This document shows positions 1 to 9,047 of a DNA stretch of 36,901 bases, in pieces. Position numbers and translations under genes: made by a program. Each line of letters begins with the position of its first letter. Within the stretch, counting starts at the first letter, position 1. The DNA comes from Methylobacteriaceae bacterium. Its GTDB lineage: Bacteria; Pseudomonadota; Alphaproteobacteria; Rhizobiales; Beijerinckiaceae. The notes under the pieces were generated by a model. It did not search any database and was not told the DNA's origin. It saw only the letters and a program-made list of their open reading frames with translations. The stretch spans positions 1 to 36,901 of the forward strand of contig JAFAVH010000373.1 in the NCBI GenBank assembly GCA_019242655.1, given 5' to 3'.

Positions 1-26
1 GACGGAAGCCGGGCCGATCCGTCTGG

Positions 27-1004
27 CTAACCATCCGCCAGCCGTTTTGCCGCGCGCAGCGTGTTTGCCATCAGTATCGCGATCGTCATCGGTCCGACGC
101 CGCCGGGCACCGGGGTAATCGCCCCGGCCCGTTCCAAGGCCTGCGCATAGCCGACATCGCCGACAAGCCGCGTCTTCGGCGCCTCGCCCGGTGCGGTTTC
201 CCGCGGCACGCGGTTTATGCCGACGTCGATGACGATGGCGCCGGGCTTGACCCATTCGCCGCGGATCATCTCGGGCCGGCCGACGGCGGCGACGAGTATG
301 TCGGCGCGCCCGGTGAGTGCCGGAAGATCGGTCGTTCGCGAATGCGCGACGGTGACGGTGGCGTCGCACTGCAGAAGCAGCTGCGCCATCGGCTTGCCGA
401 CGATGTTGGACCTCCCGACGATCAATGTATCGGCGCCGCGGATTTGCCGGCCCAAAGCTTTCGCTGCTTCCTCGATGAGGAGCAGCGCGCCGGCCGGCGT
501 ACAGGGAACGAAGGCGCGTTCGGTCTCGCCAATGGCGATGCGCCCGACATTGATGGGACTGAAGCCGTCGACATCCTTCTCCGGCGCGATCGCCTCGATG
601 ATGCGCGTGGCGTCAATGCCTTCGGGGAGCGGCAGTTGCACCAGGATGCCGTGGATCGCTGCATCCCCGTTGAGTTGCCGGACGAGCGCGAGCAGCTCCG
701 CCTCACTTGTCGTGGCGGGGAGATCGTGCTGCACGGAATGAAAGCCGCTGGCGCGCGCCACCTTGCCCTTCGAGCCGACATAGACTCGGCTCGCGGCATC
801 TTCGCCGACGAGCACGGTCGCAAGGCCGGGCTTGATGCCGCGGCGCTGGAGCGCCTCGGCATCGCGGCGCACCTGCTCCAGCAGACGGTCGGCGGCGGCG
901 CGGCCGTCGATGATGAGCGCCTTCCCGCCGGAGGGACGCAGGATGCCGGCCGTCTCCGCGTCGTCGCCGATTGTTGCCGCCGCTGCCTGCACTGAAGTCC
1001 GCAT
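27..1004 (-). CDS. folD: Bifunctional methylene-THF dehydrogenase / methenyl-THF cyclohydrolase FolD
   Basis: FolD interconverts 5,10-methylene-, 5,10-methenyl- and 10-formyl-tetrahydrofolate in the cytosol and supplies one-carbon units for purines and fMet. The 325-residue product shows the family signatures in order: VYVGSKGK with the catalytic Tyr and Lys, the segment [21 protein letters not shown], the dinucleotide-binding [11 protein letters not shown], and the C-terminal [10 protein letters not shown]. The conserved core begins near residue 29 ([10 protein letters not shown]), so this protein carries about 28 extra N-terminal residues compared with the usual length of about 290. No better internal start is visible, so I kept the ATG. 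The aldose epimerase gene ends 14 nt upstream on the same strand, so the two are probably cotranscribed. The function is secure; only the start is uncertain. Confidence 0.96.
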   Translation of the reverse strand: MRTSVQAAAATIGDDAETAGILRPSGGKALIIDGRAAADRLLEQVRRDAEALQRRGIKPGLATVLVGEDAASRVYVGSKGKVARASGFHSVQHDLPATTSEAELLALVRQLNGDAAIHGILVQLPLPEGIDATRIIEAIAPEKDVDGFSPINVGRIAIGETERAFVPCTPAGALLLIEEAAKALGRQIRGADTLIVGRSNIVGKPMAQLLLQCDATVTVAHSRTTDLPALTGRADILVAAVGRPEMIRGEWVKPGAIVIDVGINRVPRETAPGEAPKTRLVGDVGYAQALERAGAITPVPGGVGPMTIAILMANTLRAAKRLADG

Positions 1005-1018
1005 CCGCGCCCTGGGTC

Positions 1019-1930
1019 TCAGCGCCCTTTTGGCAGATGCGGGCGCGGCTGCAAATCCGGTCCGAGCCGCGAGATATCGGGCACGAATTCAAAGCGCGCC
1101 GCGTGCCAGCCCCGTTCGCCCGGGGCGAGGGCGATCATCGAGGGCTTGTCGAAGAGGTCGCCGTCGAAATGCTCGGGATCGCCATGTCCGGTCCACGCCT
1201 CGATTGCCAAGAACGGCGCCGGCGGCCGCGCCCAGAGCGCAAGATGGGGAAAGTTCTCGGCCGAGAGGAGAAGGCCCTGCCCTGCTCCATTGTCGTAGAG
1301 GAGCTTGCTGCTGCTGACATTGAGGAAGCAGAGAGCCTCGTTGGCGAACAATGCAGGCGTGAGGTGCAGAATGGTGCCTTCGAGCGGCACCGGCCGCTTG
1401 CCGGCCGAGAACAAACCATCCGACGTGATGACCGGCACTTCCGGTGTCTCGGACGTTTTGAAGACGATGCGGTGCGGGGCGTTGGAGCCGGCGAGCGGCC
1501 AGCGAAACCCCGGATGCAGACCGGCGGCGTAGGGCATCGGACCGTTGCCGGTATTCTCGACGAGGAGCGTGACGTCCATCGCGGCCGGCGTGAGCCGGTA
1601 CGCGATCTCGAAGCGAAACGCGAAGGGATAGAGCACGCGCGTCGCCGGCCCGTCTTCCAGAACGAGCCTGACATATCCGTCACCCTGCTCGGCGACCGCG
1701 AAATCCATGTCGGCGGCGAAGCCATGCAGCCCAAGCGGGTATTCCGTCGCTCTGACGCGCACGCGGCCGCCGCGCGTCCACCCGACGACAGGAAACAGGA
1801 TGGGCGCGATGGCGGACCAGACCGCAGAATCGCCCGGCCAGAGGAGGTCCGTCCCCCCGTACGACCATTCGCGCCATTCGGCGCCTCGCAGCGCGATCGA
1901 TGCGCGCGCAGCTCCGGCTGCGAGAATCAC
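1019..1930 (-). CDS. Aldose 1-epimerase family protein
   Basis: This 303-residue protein matches the aldose 1-epimerase (galactose mutarotase-like) superfamily, which interconverts alpha and beta anomers of sugars. Visible features are the N-terminal strand pattern with [11 protein letters not shown] and DLLWPGD, the segment [25 protein letters not shown] with a likely active-site His, and [13 protein letters not shown] with a second conserved His. The general form resembles the LacX-like bacterial subgroup rather than GalM. It starts with GTG, and I see no signal peptide. It lies 14 nt upstream of folD on the same strand and is divergent from the chemoreceptor gene. The true sugar substrate cannot be read from the sequence; hexose-6-phosphate epimerisation is an alternative. 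Confidence 0.88.
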   Translation of the reverse strand: MILAAGAARASIALRGAEWREWSYGGTDLLWPGDSAVWSAIAPILFPVVGWTRGGRVRVRATEYPLGLHGFAADMDFAVAEQGDGYVRLVLEDGPATRVLYPFAFRFEIAYRLTPAAMDVTLLVENTGNGPMPYAAGLHPGFRWPLAGSNAPHRIVFKTSETPEVPVITSDGLFSAGKRPVPLEGTILHLTPALFANEALCFLNVSSSKLLYDNGAGQGLLLSAENFPHLALWARPPAPFLAIEAWTGHGDPEHFDGDLFDKPSMIALAPGERGWHAARFEFVPDISRLGPDLQPRPHLPKGR

Positions 1931-2011
1931 GCGCCGGCACGCCGCCGCGCCTCCGGCAGCCGCCCGTATAGATAACGCCGCGTAAACCTTGGCGCTTCAT
2001 AGTTGCGAGTC

Positions 2012-3355
2012 ATGACGCGTCTTATGACACCGATCATCTCGCTCAGCGACCGGCTTGCGCTCTACGACCTCGACGGGCGCGGGGATGAAATTCGTACGCT
2101 GCGGCCACTTATCCATGATCTATTGCCACGCGCAGTCGATAAATTTTTCGAACTGCATGCGCCCGTCCCCGGTCTTGCGGGAATTGTGCAGAAGCATAGC
2201 AGCGATCTATTCGACATCGCTCAAGTGCATATCAAATTGCTGTTCGAAGGAAGTTTCGACGACAGTTATTTCCAGAGCGCAAGCCGGCTCGCGAAAGCAC
2301 ACGAGCAGGCGGGCACCAGCCTTCGCTCGCACATGTTCTTCTGCCACATCATTTCATGGTTGCTCTGCGACAGCATTGCCAATGCGCGTCCATGGCAAAA
2401 GCGCCGCGCGGTCGAACAATATCGCCTGGTCACCCGGTGCCTTGCATTCGACACCGCGACGATGTCGTCGCTTGAGGCGGCCGATCTGATGAAACTCGCA
2501 TCCGCGCGGCGTGACGCCATCGAAAAAGCAATCGGCCAGATCGGCTCGTCCATCGATCATGTTTTGAAATCGCTCGGCGAGGCTGCCAATACATTCAAGT
2601 CGACCTCAAGCGATCTGAACGGCGTCATCGAAGCGACCCAACATCGCGGCACGCACGCGGTTCGCGCCGCTCTGAGCAGTTCCGAAAGCGTCGCGCAGAC
2701 GGCAACCGAGCTCACGTCTCTGATGTCGGCAAGTCACCAGATCAGCCATCGTGCCGAGGATAGCCGGCAGCGCCTCACCGCAGCGCTCGGCGCACTCAAC
2801 AAGTCGGAAACGACGATTGCCGATCTTTCCGGCACGGCGGAAAAAATCGGCGCGCTCGTCGAAATGGTCAATGGCATCGCCTCGCAGACCAATCTTCTTG
2901 CCTTGAACGCGACGATCGAGGCGGCACGCGCCGGACGCGCCGGCGGCGGATTCGTCGTTGTTGCCGCGGAAGTGAAGAAGCTCGCCGCGGAAACCGAACG
3001 TGCAACCGAGCAGATTTCGCACTGGGTGAGCGTCACGCAAGACCAAACCAGGCAGGCCGCCGAAGCGCTCGCACATGCGGCCGGGCAAATGGCAACGATC
3101 GTGCCGGCGACGCAGGCGATTTCGGAGGCCGTGACCCAGCAGGAACAAGCGACGCAAACGATCCTACAGCATGTCGACTTCTCGCAAACGCAAAGCGAGC
3201 AATCCGTCGCCGACATCAATGGGCTCGAAGACGCGATCAACGCATTGTCGCAATGCGCCAACAGTCTGATCGCCGCCTCCGGTCAGCTCTCCAGCAAAGC
3301 GGCGGATTTGTCGGGCCGCGTGTCGAGCTTCTTCGACGAGGTCCGCTCCGCCTGA
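2012..3355 (+). CDS. Globin-coupled methyl-accepting chemotaxis protein (HemAT-like)
   Basis: This is a soluble chemoreceptor of about 447 residues with no transmembrane segment and no HAMP domain. Residues 1 to about 165 resemble the globin-coupled sensor domain. The stretch [18 protein letters not shown] fits the F-helix region, and its His, at about residue 97, is the predicted proximal haem ligand. After a helical linker comes the methyl-accepting signalling domain, with the hairpin tip [17 protein letters not shown] followed by [15 protein letters not shown]. By family analogy it senses O2 or another gas and controls CheA. No che genes lie in the window, and there is no C-terminal CheR-docking pentapeptide. 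I chose the ATG at 2012; a TTG at 2003 and an ATG at 2024 are also in frame. Haem binding is inferred and not proven. Confidence 0.88.
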   Translation: MTRLMTPIISLSDRLALYDLDGRGDEIRTLRPLIHDLLPRAVDKFFELHAPVPGLAGIVQKHSSDLFDIAQVHIKLLFEGSFDDSYFQSASRLAKAHEQAGTSLRSHMFFCHIISWLLCDSIANARPWQKRRAVEQYRLVTRCLAFDTATMSSLEAADLMKLASARRDAIEKAIGQIGSSIDHVLKSLGEAANTFKSTSSDLNGVIEATQHRGTHAVRAALSSSESVAQTATELTSLMSASHQISHRAEDSRQRLTAALGALNKSETTIADLSGTAEKIGALVEMVNGIASQTNLLALNATIEAARAGRAGGGFVVVAAEVKKLAAETERATEQISHWVSVTQDQTRQAAEALAHAAGQMATIVPATQAISEAVTQQEQATQTILQHVDFSQTQSEQSVADINGLEDAINALSQCANSLIAASGQLSSKAADLSGRVSSFFDEVRSA

Positions 3356-3362
3356 GGCCGGG

Positions 3363-4019
3363 TTACGCGGCGTTCCAGCCGCCTTCGCCGATCAGCGGAA
3401 CGAAAGCGACATCGGCGAGCTCTTCCTCACGATAGTCCGCCCGATCTTCCCGAACGACCCTGATGAGGCTTTGACGGTGCTGGGATTCGCCTACAGGGAT
3501 CACCAGCCGCCCGCCGATCGCCAGTTGCTCGCGTAAATCTGTCGGGACTTTGGGCCCGCCGGCCGTCACGATGATCGTGTCGAATGGCTGCGCCTCTGAC
3601 CAGCCGAGCGTACCGTCACCGACGCGAATCTCGACATTGTTGACGCCGAGCTCCAGCAGCCGCCGCCGCGCCGTGTCCGCGAGCCCGGGATGGCGCTCGA
3701 TCGTGTAGACCTGCGCCGCGATCGTAGCCATGACCGCTGCGGCATAGCCGGACCCGGTGCCGATCTCGAGCGCCCGGTCGCCCGGCCGCAGCTCCGCCGC
3801 CTCGATCATGTAGGCGACGATAAAGGGCTGGGAGATGGTCTGGCGGTCGGCGATCGGCAGCGGCTGGTCTTCGTAGGCCTCTTCCTCCCAGCCAGGCAGG
3901 ACGAAGGCCTCGCGCGGGATGCGGCCCATCGCCTCGAGGACCAACGGATCGCGAACCCCGCGGCGCGCGATCTGGTGCTCGACCATGCCGGCGCGGGCAC
4001 GGGCATAATCCATAATCAT
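3363..4019 (-). CDS. pcm: Protein-L-isoaspartate O-methyltransferase
   Basis: Pcm transfers a methyl group from S-adenosylmethionine to L-isoaspartyl residues and so starts repair of aged proteins. The 218-residue product has the N-terminal MVEHQIARRGVRDPLVLEAM, the Pcm segment PLPIADRQTISQPFIVAYM, the SAM-binding loop ALEIGTGSGYAAAVMA, the acidic loop end VYTIERHP, and the post-I segment FDTIIVTAGGPKVP. Length and motif order are normal for the family. The gene is convergent with the chemoreceptor gene, with only 7 nt between the stops, and divergent from the GH15 gene. No strong Shine-Dalgarno sequence is seen before the ATG; a second ATG two codons in is possible. Confidence 0.95.
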   Translation of the reverse strand: MIMDYARARAGMVEHQIARRGVRDPLVLEAMGRIPREAFVLPGWEEEAYEDQPLPIADRQTISQPFIVAYMIEAAELRPGDRALEIGTGSGYAAAVMATIAAQVYTIERHPGLADTARRRLLELGVNNVEIRVGDGTLGWSEAQPFDTIIVTAGGPKVPTDLREQLAIGGRLVIPVGESQHRQSLIRVVREDRADYREEELADVAFVPLIGEGGWNAA

Positions 4020-4087
4020 GACTGGCCATGAACCCGAGCCGTGGAAGCTTCGTTCCCGTCCGCACGCGCCAGAGCTTAGGGAGCACC

Positions 4088-5908
4088 ATGGCCGCCAGGA
4101 TTGAAGACTATGCCCTTATCGGCGACCTGCAGACCGCCGCCCTCGTCGACCGGCGAGGCTCGATCGATTGGCTCTGCTGGCCGCGCTTCGATTCCGATGC
4201 CTGTTTTGCGGCCCTGCTCGGCACGCCTGACCACGGCCGGTGGCTGATCGCAGCGAAGGATGAATCCGCGAAATACTCGCGCAACTACCGCGACGGCACG
4301 CTTGTCCTCGAAACGAAGATCGAAACGGAAGACGGCGAGGCGCTGCTCATCGAGTTCATGCCGCCGCATGAAGATGCTTCGCATGTCGTGCGCATCATCA
4401 AGGGCATTCGTGGTTGCCTTGCCATGCGAACCGAGCTCGTCATGCGCTTCGGCTACGGCGCGCTCGTGCCCTGGGTGACGAAGCGCAGCGAGATCACATT
4501 GCGGGCAGTCGCCGGCCCGGAAAAGATCGTGCTTCGCACGCGCGTCCCTTTGCGCGGCGAAGACATGAAGACGGTCGGCGATTTTGATATCGAAGAAGGC
4601 GAGGTTCATCTGTTCACCCTGACGTACGGTCCCTCGCATTTGCCCGATCCGCATCCGATCGATCCGGAAGTCGCGTTGGACACGACCGAAGCATTCTGGC
4701 GCGAATGGTCATCGCTATGCCGCGAGGCTGGAGAATGGTCTGCGACGGTTCAGCGCTCGCTCATCACGCTGAAAGCGCTCACCTATGAGGCGACCGGCGG
4801 CATTGTCGCGGCGCCGACGACGTCGCTGCCGGAAACGCTCGGCGGTGGGCGCAATTGGGACTACCGCTTTTGTTGGCTGCGCGACGCGACGCTGACGCTG
4901 CTCGCATTCATGAATGCCGGCTTCTATGACGAAGCCAAAGCCTGGCGCGACTGGCTTTTGCGCGCGGTGGCCGGCTCGCCCGATCAGACGCAGATCATGT
5001 ACGGCCTTGCCGGCGAGCGGCGTCTCACCGAATTCGAGCTCGAGTGGCTTCCCGGATACGAGAACAGCGCTCCGGTGCGCATCGGCAACGGCGCGCACGG
5101 ACAATTGCAGCTCGACGTCTATGGTGAAGTCATCGACACGCTCTATCAAGCGCTCAAGGGCGGATTGCCCGTGAGCAAAGACAGTTGGGCTTTGCAATGC
5201 AAACTGCTCGATCACCTCGCCGCGATTTGGGACGAGCCCGATCGCGGCATCTGGGAATCGCGCGGCGAGCCGCGCCATTTCGTTTATTCCAAGGTGATGG
5301 CTTGGGTCGCTTTCGACCGCGCCGTGAAAAGCGTCGAGGATTTCGGCTTCGAAGGTCCCGCGGATTACTGGCGCGACATATGCAAGTGCATCCACGAAGA
5401 TGTCTGCGAGAAAGGCTTCGACAAGCAACTGAAAAGTTTTGTCCAGTCCTATGGATCGAAATGGCTCGACGCGAGTCTTCTGCTCATCCCGTCGACAGGT
5501 TTCCTGCCGATCGAAGATCCACGCGTGCGCGGCACGATCGAAGCTGTCGAGAAGCGCCTGATGCAAGATGGGTTCGTGATGCGTCACGATCCGGCCGAGA
5601 TCGAGACGGGCCTCGCGCACGGCGAAGGCGCATTCCTCGCCTGCTCGTACTGGCTCGCCGACTGCTACATGATGCTCGGGCGCAAGACGGAAGCACGCAC
5701 ATTGTTCGAGCGGCTGCTTGCGATCCGCAATGATCTAGGCCTGCTTGCCGAGGAATACGATGTCGACAAGAAGCGGCAAGTCGGCAATTTCCCGCAAGCC
5801 TTCTCGCACATCGCGCTGGTGACGACAGCGCATAATCTCAGCAGTTCCGAAAAACCCGCCGAGCAGCGCGGCAACGGCAAGGAAGGGAGTGCCGGGCAGC
5901 GGAGTTGA
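4088..5908 (+). CDS. Glycoside hydrolase family 15 protein (glucoamylase/trehalase-like)
   Basis: The product, about 606 residues, has the two-part layout of bacterial GH15 enzymes. An N-terminal beta-sandwich domain begins IEDYALIGDLQTAALVDRRG and SIDWLCWPRFDS. A catalytic (alpha/alpha)6 barrel has GGGRNWDYRFCWLRDA at about residue 255 and the active-site segment GLLAEEYDVDKKRQVGNF at about residue 553. No signal peptide is visible, so it should act in the cytosol. Bacterial members of this subgroup hydrolyse alpha-glucosides such as trehalose or maltodextrins; which one cannot be told here. I prefer the ATG at 4088 (preceded by GGGAG) over an ATG at 4028 that would add 20 atypical residues. 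It has no sugar-transport or trehalose-synthesis neighbours. Confidence 0.92.
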   Translation: MAARIEDYALIGDLQTAALVDRRGSIDWLCWPRFDSDACFAALLGTPDHGRWLIAAKDESAKYSRNYRDGTLVLETKIETEDGEALLIEFMPPHEDASHVVRIIKGIRGCLAMRTELVMRFGYGALVPWVTKRSEITLRAVAGPEKIVLRTRVPLRGEDMKTVGDFDIEEGEVHLFTLTYGPSHLPDPHPIDPEVALDTTEAFWREWSSLCREAGEWSATVQRSLITLKALTYEATGGIVAAPTTSLPETLGGGRNWDYRFCWLRDATLTLLAFMNAGFYDEAKAWRDWLLRAVAGSPDQTQIMYGLAGERRLTEFELEWLPGYENSAPVRIGNGAHGQLQLDVYGEVIDTLYQALKGGLPVSKDSWALQCKLLDHLAAIWDEPDRGIWESRGEPRHFVYSKVMAWVAFDRAVKSVEDFGFEGPADYWRDICKCIHEDVCEKGFDKQLKSFVQSYGSKWLDASLLLIPSTGFLPIEDPRVRGTIEAVEKRLMQDGFVMRHDPAEIETGLAHGEGAFLACSYWLADCYMMLGRKTEARTLFERLLAIRNDLGLLAEEYDVDKKRQVGNFPQAFSHIALVTTAHNLSSSEKPAEQRGNGKEGSAGQRS

Positions 5909-5933
5909 GTATCGCCGACGCACCGGCGTCATT

Positions 5934-5952
5934 GCGCGCGACAAGCGCGCGC
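5934..5952. terminator. Possible bidirectional stem-loop between convergent genes
   Basis: A 7-bp perfect GC stem (GCGCGCG / CGCGCGC) with a 5-nt loop lies in the 51-nt gap between the convergent GH15 and GST genes. On the plus strand a weakly T-rich stretch (GTTGTATT) follows. There is no clean U-tract on either strand, so this is a tentative terminator. Confidence 0.35.
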
Positions 5953-5959
5953 GTTGTAT

Positions 5960-6631
5960 TCACTTCATCAACTCGTACGGCCCGCCTTTTTCCAGCGCGC
6001 GCTTGTAGGCCGGGCGCGCGTGGATACGTTCGACAAAGGCCGCGAGTTTCGGCCGGCTTTGATTGGAGCCGCCGCGCATGGCGGCAATCTCGCAGGGAAA
6101 ACTCATCTGGATGTCGGCAGCGGTAAACTCGTTGCCGGTGAACCATTCATGCTTGGCGAGCTCGCTCTCCATGAAATCGAGGATCGAGCTGATTTGCCGA
6201 TCGAGAAAGCCCTTGCGCACCTGACCGGCAATGCCTTTCACCACCGGCTTGATGAAGAACGGCATCTTGCGCTTCTCCATCGTGTCGAAGATCAGCTTGA
6301 TCAGGAACGGCGGCATCGCCGAGCCCTCGGCAAAGTGCAGCCAATATGTGTAGCGCAGTGCATCGTTCGTGCCGGCCGGCGGCTTCAACTTGCCCTGTCC
6401 GTATGTGTCGACGAGATATTCGACGATCGCGCCGGATTCGGCGATCGTCTTGCCGTTGTCCGTCACGACAGGCGATTTGCCGAGCGGATGCACGGCCCGC
6501 AATTCCGGCGGCGCCAGCATCGTCTTCTTGTCGCGCTGGTAGTGCTTGATTTCGTAAGGCACGCCCAGTTCTTCGAGCAGCCACAGCACGCGTTGCGAGC
6601 GCGAATTGTTCAAGTGATGAACGACGATCAT
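5960..6631 (-). CDS. Glutathione S-transferase family protein
   Basis: This 223-residue cytosolic protein has a thioredoxin-like N-terminal domain: VVHHLNNSRSQRVLWLLEEL, with a Ser in the catalytic loop, then LGKSPVVTDNGKTIAESGAI with the conserved Pro and the Glu-Ser glutathione-binding pair. A helical C-terminal domain follows, containing FTAADIQMSFP, the N-capping region typical of GST folding. It should conjugate glutathione to electrophiles or reduce peroxides, but the substrate cannot be inferred. It starts 24 nt after yacG on the same strand, so it may be the last gene of an infA-maf-yacG-GST unit. Confidence 0.93.
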   Translation of the reverse strand: MIVVHHLNNSRSQRVLWLLEELGVPYEIKHYQRDKKTMLAPPELRAVHPLGKSPVVTDNGKTIAESGAIVEYLVDTYGQGKLKPPAGTNDALRYTYWLHFAEGSAMPPFLIKLIFDTMEKRKMPFFIKPVVKGIAGQVRKGFLDRQISSILDFMESELAKHEWFTGNEFTAADIQMSFPCEIAAMRGGSNQSRPKLAAFVERIHARPAYKRALEKGGPYELMK

Positions 6632-6655
6632 CGCAAAGCCCCCTCCCCGAACCTC

Positions 6656-6865
6656 TTAGCGCCCGCTTTGCTGCGGTGCCTCGCCGTCTTCGTCCTCATC
6701 GGCGCCGCCAGCTGGAATCGCATACACGCCGCCGAGCCAGCGGTTCAAATCGATGTCGGCACAGCGCTTCGAGCAGAACGGGCTATAGTCCGCCTCTGCC
6801 GGCTTGCCGCAAATCGGACAGGCAGGACGTTGCGCGGTTTGCGGAATGGATGCGTCAGGCGGCAT
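6656..6865 (-). CDS. yacG: DNA gyrase inhibitor / zinc-binding protein YacG
   Basis: YacG is a small zinc protein that in E. coli binds GyrB and inhibits gyrase. The 69-residue product has the zinc motif [20 protein letters not shown] followed by [16 protein letters not shown], which is the family core. The acidic C-terminus ([12 protein letters not shown]) is also usual. I chose the ATG at 6865. It overlaps the 3' end of maf by 11 nt and gives the usual size, whereas a TTG at 6904 would add 13 residues. The overlap points to translational coupling with maf. Confidence 0.92.
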   Translation of the reverse strand: MPPDASIPQTAQRPACPICGKPAEADYSPFCSKRCADIDLNRWLGGVYAIPAGGADEDEDGEAPQQSGR

Positions 6866-7493
6866 GCTTCCAGGAGAAATGGATGGGAAATCCTTCTCCT
6901 GCAAGCAGCATCATCGCCTCATAGACCGGCAGGCCGACGACCGAAGAATAGGAGCCAACAAGCCGCACGACGAACGAGCCCGCAAGACCCTGGATGGCGT
7001 AGCCGCCGGCTTTGCCGCGCCACTCGCCGCTGGCGATATATGATTCGATTTCCTGGCTGGAGAGCCGCTTAAACCGCACCCGCGTCTCAACGACCCGCTG
7101 GCGCTCGCCGGTTCGCGGCGAAATCATCGTCAGGCCCGTATAGACGCGGTGCTGCCGCCCTGAGAGAAGCCGCAGACATTCGACCGCCTCTTCGCGGATC
7201 TCCGGTTTCGGCAGGATGCGGCGGCCGACCGCGACGACCGTGTCGGCGGAGAGAAGGAACGAGCCCGAAAGCTCCGGCCGTGTATCGACGATCTTGAGCG
7301 CGTTCTTGGCTTTCTCGGCGGCGAGACGCACTGCGAGCGAACGCGGCAGCTCGTTCTTGAGCGGCGTCTCGTCGATGTCGGCGGGCATCAGCGCGTCAGG
7401 TTCGATGCCGACCTGCTGCAGAAGCTGCAAACGCCGCGGCGAAGCCGAGGCGAGCACCAGTTTCGGCCGCGAAGCCGTCGCGTCGCTCGTCAT
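6855..7493 (-). CDS. maf: Maf-like nucleotide pyrophosphatase
   Basis: Maf proteins hydrolyse non-canonical or specific nucleoside triphosphates and are linked to septum formation. The 212-residue product has the hallmark N-terminal [14 protein letters not shown], the DIDET segment, [24 protein letters not shown] with the catalytic Asp, and [13 protein letters not shown]. The C-terminal part [20 protein letters not shown] is also conserved. The segment [15 protein letters not shown] is compatible with a dTTP/UTP-type Maf, but subtype calls from sequence alone are weak. It lies between infA (19 nt upstream) and yacG (overlapping), an order common in alphaproteobacteria. Confidence 0.95.
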   Translation of the reverse strand: MTSDATASRPKLVLASASPRRLQLLQQVGIEPDALMPADIDETPLKNELPRSLAVRLAAEKAKNALKIVDTRPELSGSFLLSADTVVAVGRRILPKPEIREEAVECLRLLSGRQHRVYTGLTMISPRTGERQRVVETRVRFKRLSSQEIESYIASGEWRGKAGGYAIQGLAGSFVVRLVGSYSSVVGLPVYEAMMLLAGEGFPIHFSWKHAA

Positions 7494-7512
7494 CGTTCCG
7501 TGCAGAGGAGAC

Positions 7513-7731
7513 TCATTTGAACCGGTAGGTTATGCGACCCTTGGTCAGGTCGTAAGGTGTCATCTCGACGAGCACCTTGTCGCCAGTCAGCACGCGAATG
7601 CGATTCTTACGCATTTTTCCGGCTGTGTGAGCAATGATTTCGTGGTCGTTTTCGAGCTGTACGCGGAACGTTGCGTTTGGCAGAAGTTCCGTCACCGTGC
7701 CGGGAAATTCCAGAAGTTCTTCTTTCGCCAT
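7513..7731 (-). CDS. infA: Translation initiation factor IF-1
   Basis: IF-1 binds the ribosomal A site during initiation. The protein has exactly 72 residues, the usual length. It begins [20 protein letters not shown] and ends [12 protein letters not shown], with one S1/OB-fold domain. Conserved RNA-binding positions are seen in [12 protein letters not shown] and [12 protein letters not shown]. It is the first gene of the minus-strand cluster with maf and yacG and is divergent from the small gene at 7827, so its promoter should lie between 7732 and 7826. Confidence 0.98.
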   Translation of the reverse strand: MAKEELLEFPGTVTELLPNATFRVQLENDHEIIAHTAGKMRKNRIRVLTGDKVLVEMTPYDLTKGRITYRFK

Positions 7732-7826
7732 TTTGACCCTTGTTTCGCGGCCCGCCGCCGGCCCGCCGAATTGGCGCGGACCCTAGTCGAGAACCATGCG
7801 TTTGTGAACTGCCGAAGGAATGCGGA

Positions 7827-8213
7827 ATGAGCGACCTCGAAGACCTCAACGCAAAAGCGGCCCGCCTGTGGCTCGAATTCATGCAGGCGCAGGCGAAAGC
7901 CGCAACCGACGTCGCCCGGAAGCTGCCGGACGTCACGCGCTCGCTTGCGCAGGCGGGTCTCCCGCTGGCGGCGGAGGTCAAAAGCTGGATCGAGGGCGCG
8001 CTGCCTGCACCGGCTCGCCCTGTCGACGTGCCGCCGCAAGCGGCGGCCGCTGAGCCGGCGCCGCCGGTCGCTACGACAGCAACAGGCGCATCAGGAGATG
8101 ATCAGTCTCGTGCGGCGCTGAAGAGCCGATCCGCGCGCCCGTTGGTGCGCGTCAATCATCGGCGGCTGAAAGCGCCGAAATCGATGTCACGGCGGCGGAG
8201 GCGGCGGGCCTGA
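7827..8213 (+). CDS. Small uncharacterised protein with arginine-rich C-terminus
   Basis: I do not recognise this 128-residue protein. Residues 1-55 form a predicted amphipathic helical part (NAKAARLWLEFMQAQAKAA and LAQAGLPLAAEVKSWIEG), loosely reminiscent of phasin-like or PHB-associated helical proteins, which is a guess. An Ala/Pro-rich linker follows (about residues 55-85), then a strongly basic tail with the run SRRRRRRA at the end. The ATG at 7827 is preceded by GAAGGA, a plausible Shine-Dalgarno; an upstream in-frame start at 7740 would add atypical sequence. The last 27 nt overlap the 3' end of pssA on the other strand. The N-terminal part looks like real coding sequence; the tail could owe much to the CGG-rich DNA. 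Confidence 0.6.
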   Translation: MSDLEDLNAKAARLWLEFMQAQAKAATDVARKLPDVTRSLAQAGLPLAAEVKSWIEGALPAPARPVDVPPQAAAAEPAPPVATTATGASGDDQSRAALKSRSARPLVRVNHRRLKAPKSMSRRRRRRA

Positions 8214-9047
8214 GCCCGGCTTTGTTGCGACGGCGCCTGCAGTGGCGCGTCTGTTGTAGCCGTAAGCACTAAGTGGAATGACTGCCAAATAGATGAAGGT
8301 CAGGATGGCGAGCATTTCCATCGGATACGTCGCAAGCATCAAAACGACAAAAGCGACAGCGAACAGAAGCAAAGCAAAATATTCGCGCGGCACACGGTCC
8401 GTGCTTTTTCCGGAATAATGCGGCACGCGGCTCGCCATCAGGAACGCAATGACGAGCACGAAGGCAATCTCGAGCGGGATATATTCGCCCGCCGCCGGCC
8501 AGCCCAGAACCGAATAGTGCAAGTAAAGCGGCAGCAGGACGACGCAGGCCCCCGCCGGCGCCGGCATGCCGACGAAATAGCGCGCCTGCCAGGCCGGGCG
8601 GCCGGGCTCGTCGAGGCTGACATTGAAGCGCGCGAGCCGCAGCGCGCAGGCGATTGCGAAAATCATCGCCGCGAGCCAGCCGAAGCCACGATTTTCGTGC
8701 AGGCTCCAGAGATAGAGGATGAGCGCCGGCGCGACGCCGAAATCGACGAAATCGGCGAGCGAGTCGAGTTCCGCGCCGAAGCGCGACGTCCCTTTCAGGA
8801 CACGTGCAATGCGGCCATCGAGCCCGTCAAGGATTGCTGCAGCGATAATGGCGTAAATGGAATTCTCGAACCGGCCTTCGATTGCGAAGCGAATTGCCGT
8901 CAGCCCGAGCGCAAGCGCGAGCAGCGTGACGAGGTTCGGTAAGAGCACGCGCAGCGGAATTCGCTGAAAGCGCCGCCGCCGCAGCACAGGCGCGGGCGGT
9001 GCGCCATCGACAAACTCATTCTCCGCATCGGACTCGTAACCATCCAT
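8187..9047 (-). CDS. pssA: CDP-diacylglycerol-serine O-phosphatidyltransferase
   Basis: PssA makes phosphatidylserine from CDP-diacylglycerol and serine at the inner membrane. The 286-residue protein has several hydrophobic segments and the CDP-alcohol phosphatidyltransferase motif DGLDGRIARVLKG, then G, ELDSLADFVDFG, which gives the DG(x)2AR(x)8-9G(x)3D(x)3D pattern with shifted spacing. The N-terminus is charged and cytosolic. The C-terminus is an odd poly-proline end (GSGPPPPPP) whose DNA is shared with the arginine tail of the opposite gene. Its ATG directly follows the TGA of psd (TGAATG), so the two genes are translationally coupled and form the phosphatidylethanolamine pathway. Confidence 0.95.
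   Translation of the reverse strand: MDGYESDAENEFVDGAPPAPVLRRRRFQRIPLRVLLPNLVTLLALALGLTAIRFAIEGRFENSIYAIIAAAILDGLDGRIARVLKGTSRFGAELDSLADFVDFGVAPALILYLWSLHENRGFGWLAAMIFAIACALRLARFNVSLDEPGRPAWQARYFVGMPAPAGACVVLLPLYLHYSVLGWPAAGEYIPLEIAFVLVIAFLMASRVPHYSGKSTDRVPREYFALLLFAVAFVVLMLATYPMEMLAILTFIYLAVIPLSAYGYNRRATAGAVATKPGSGPPPPPP

Noticed and set aside
5954-7072. A 372-codon plus-strand frame over GST, yacG and maf
   Set aside because: It is antisense to three recognised genes and has no motifs of its own.
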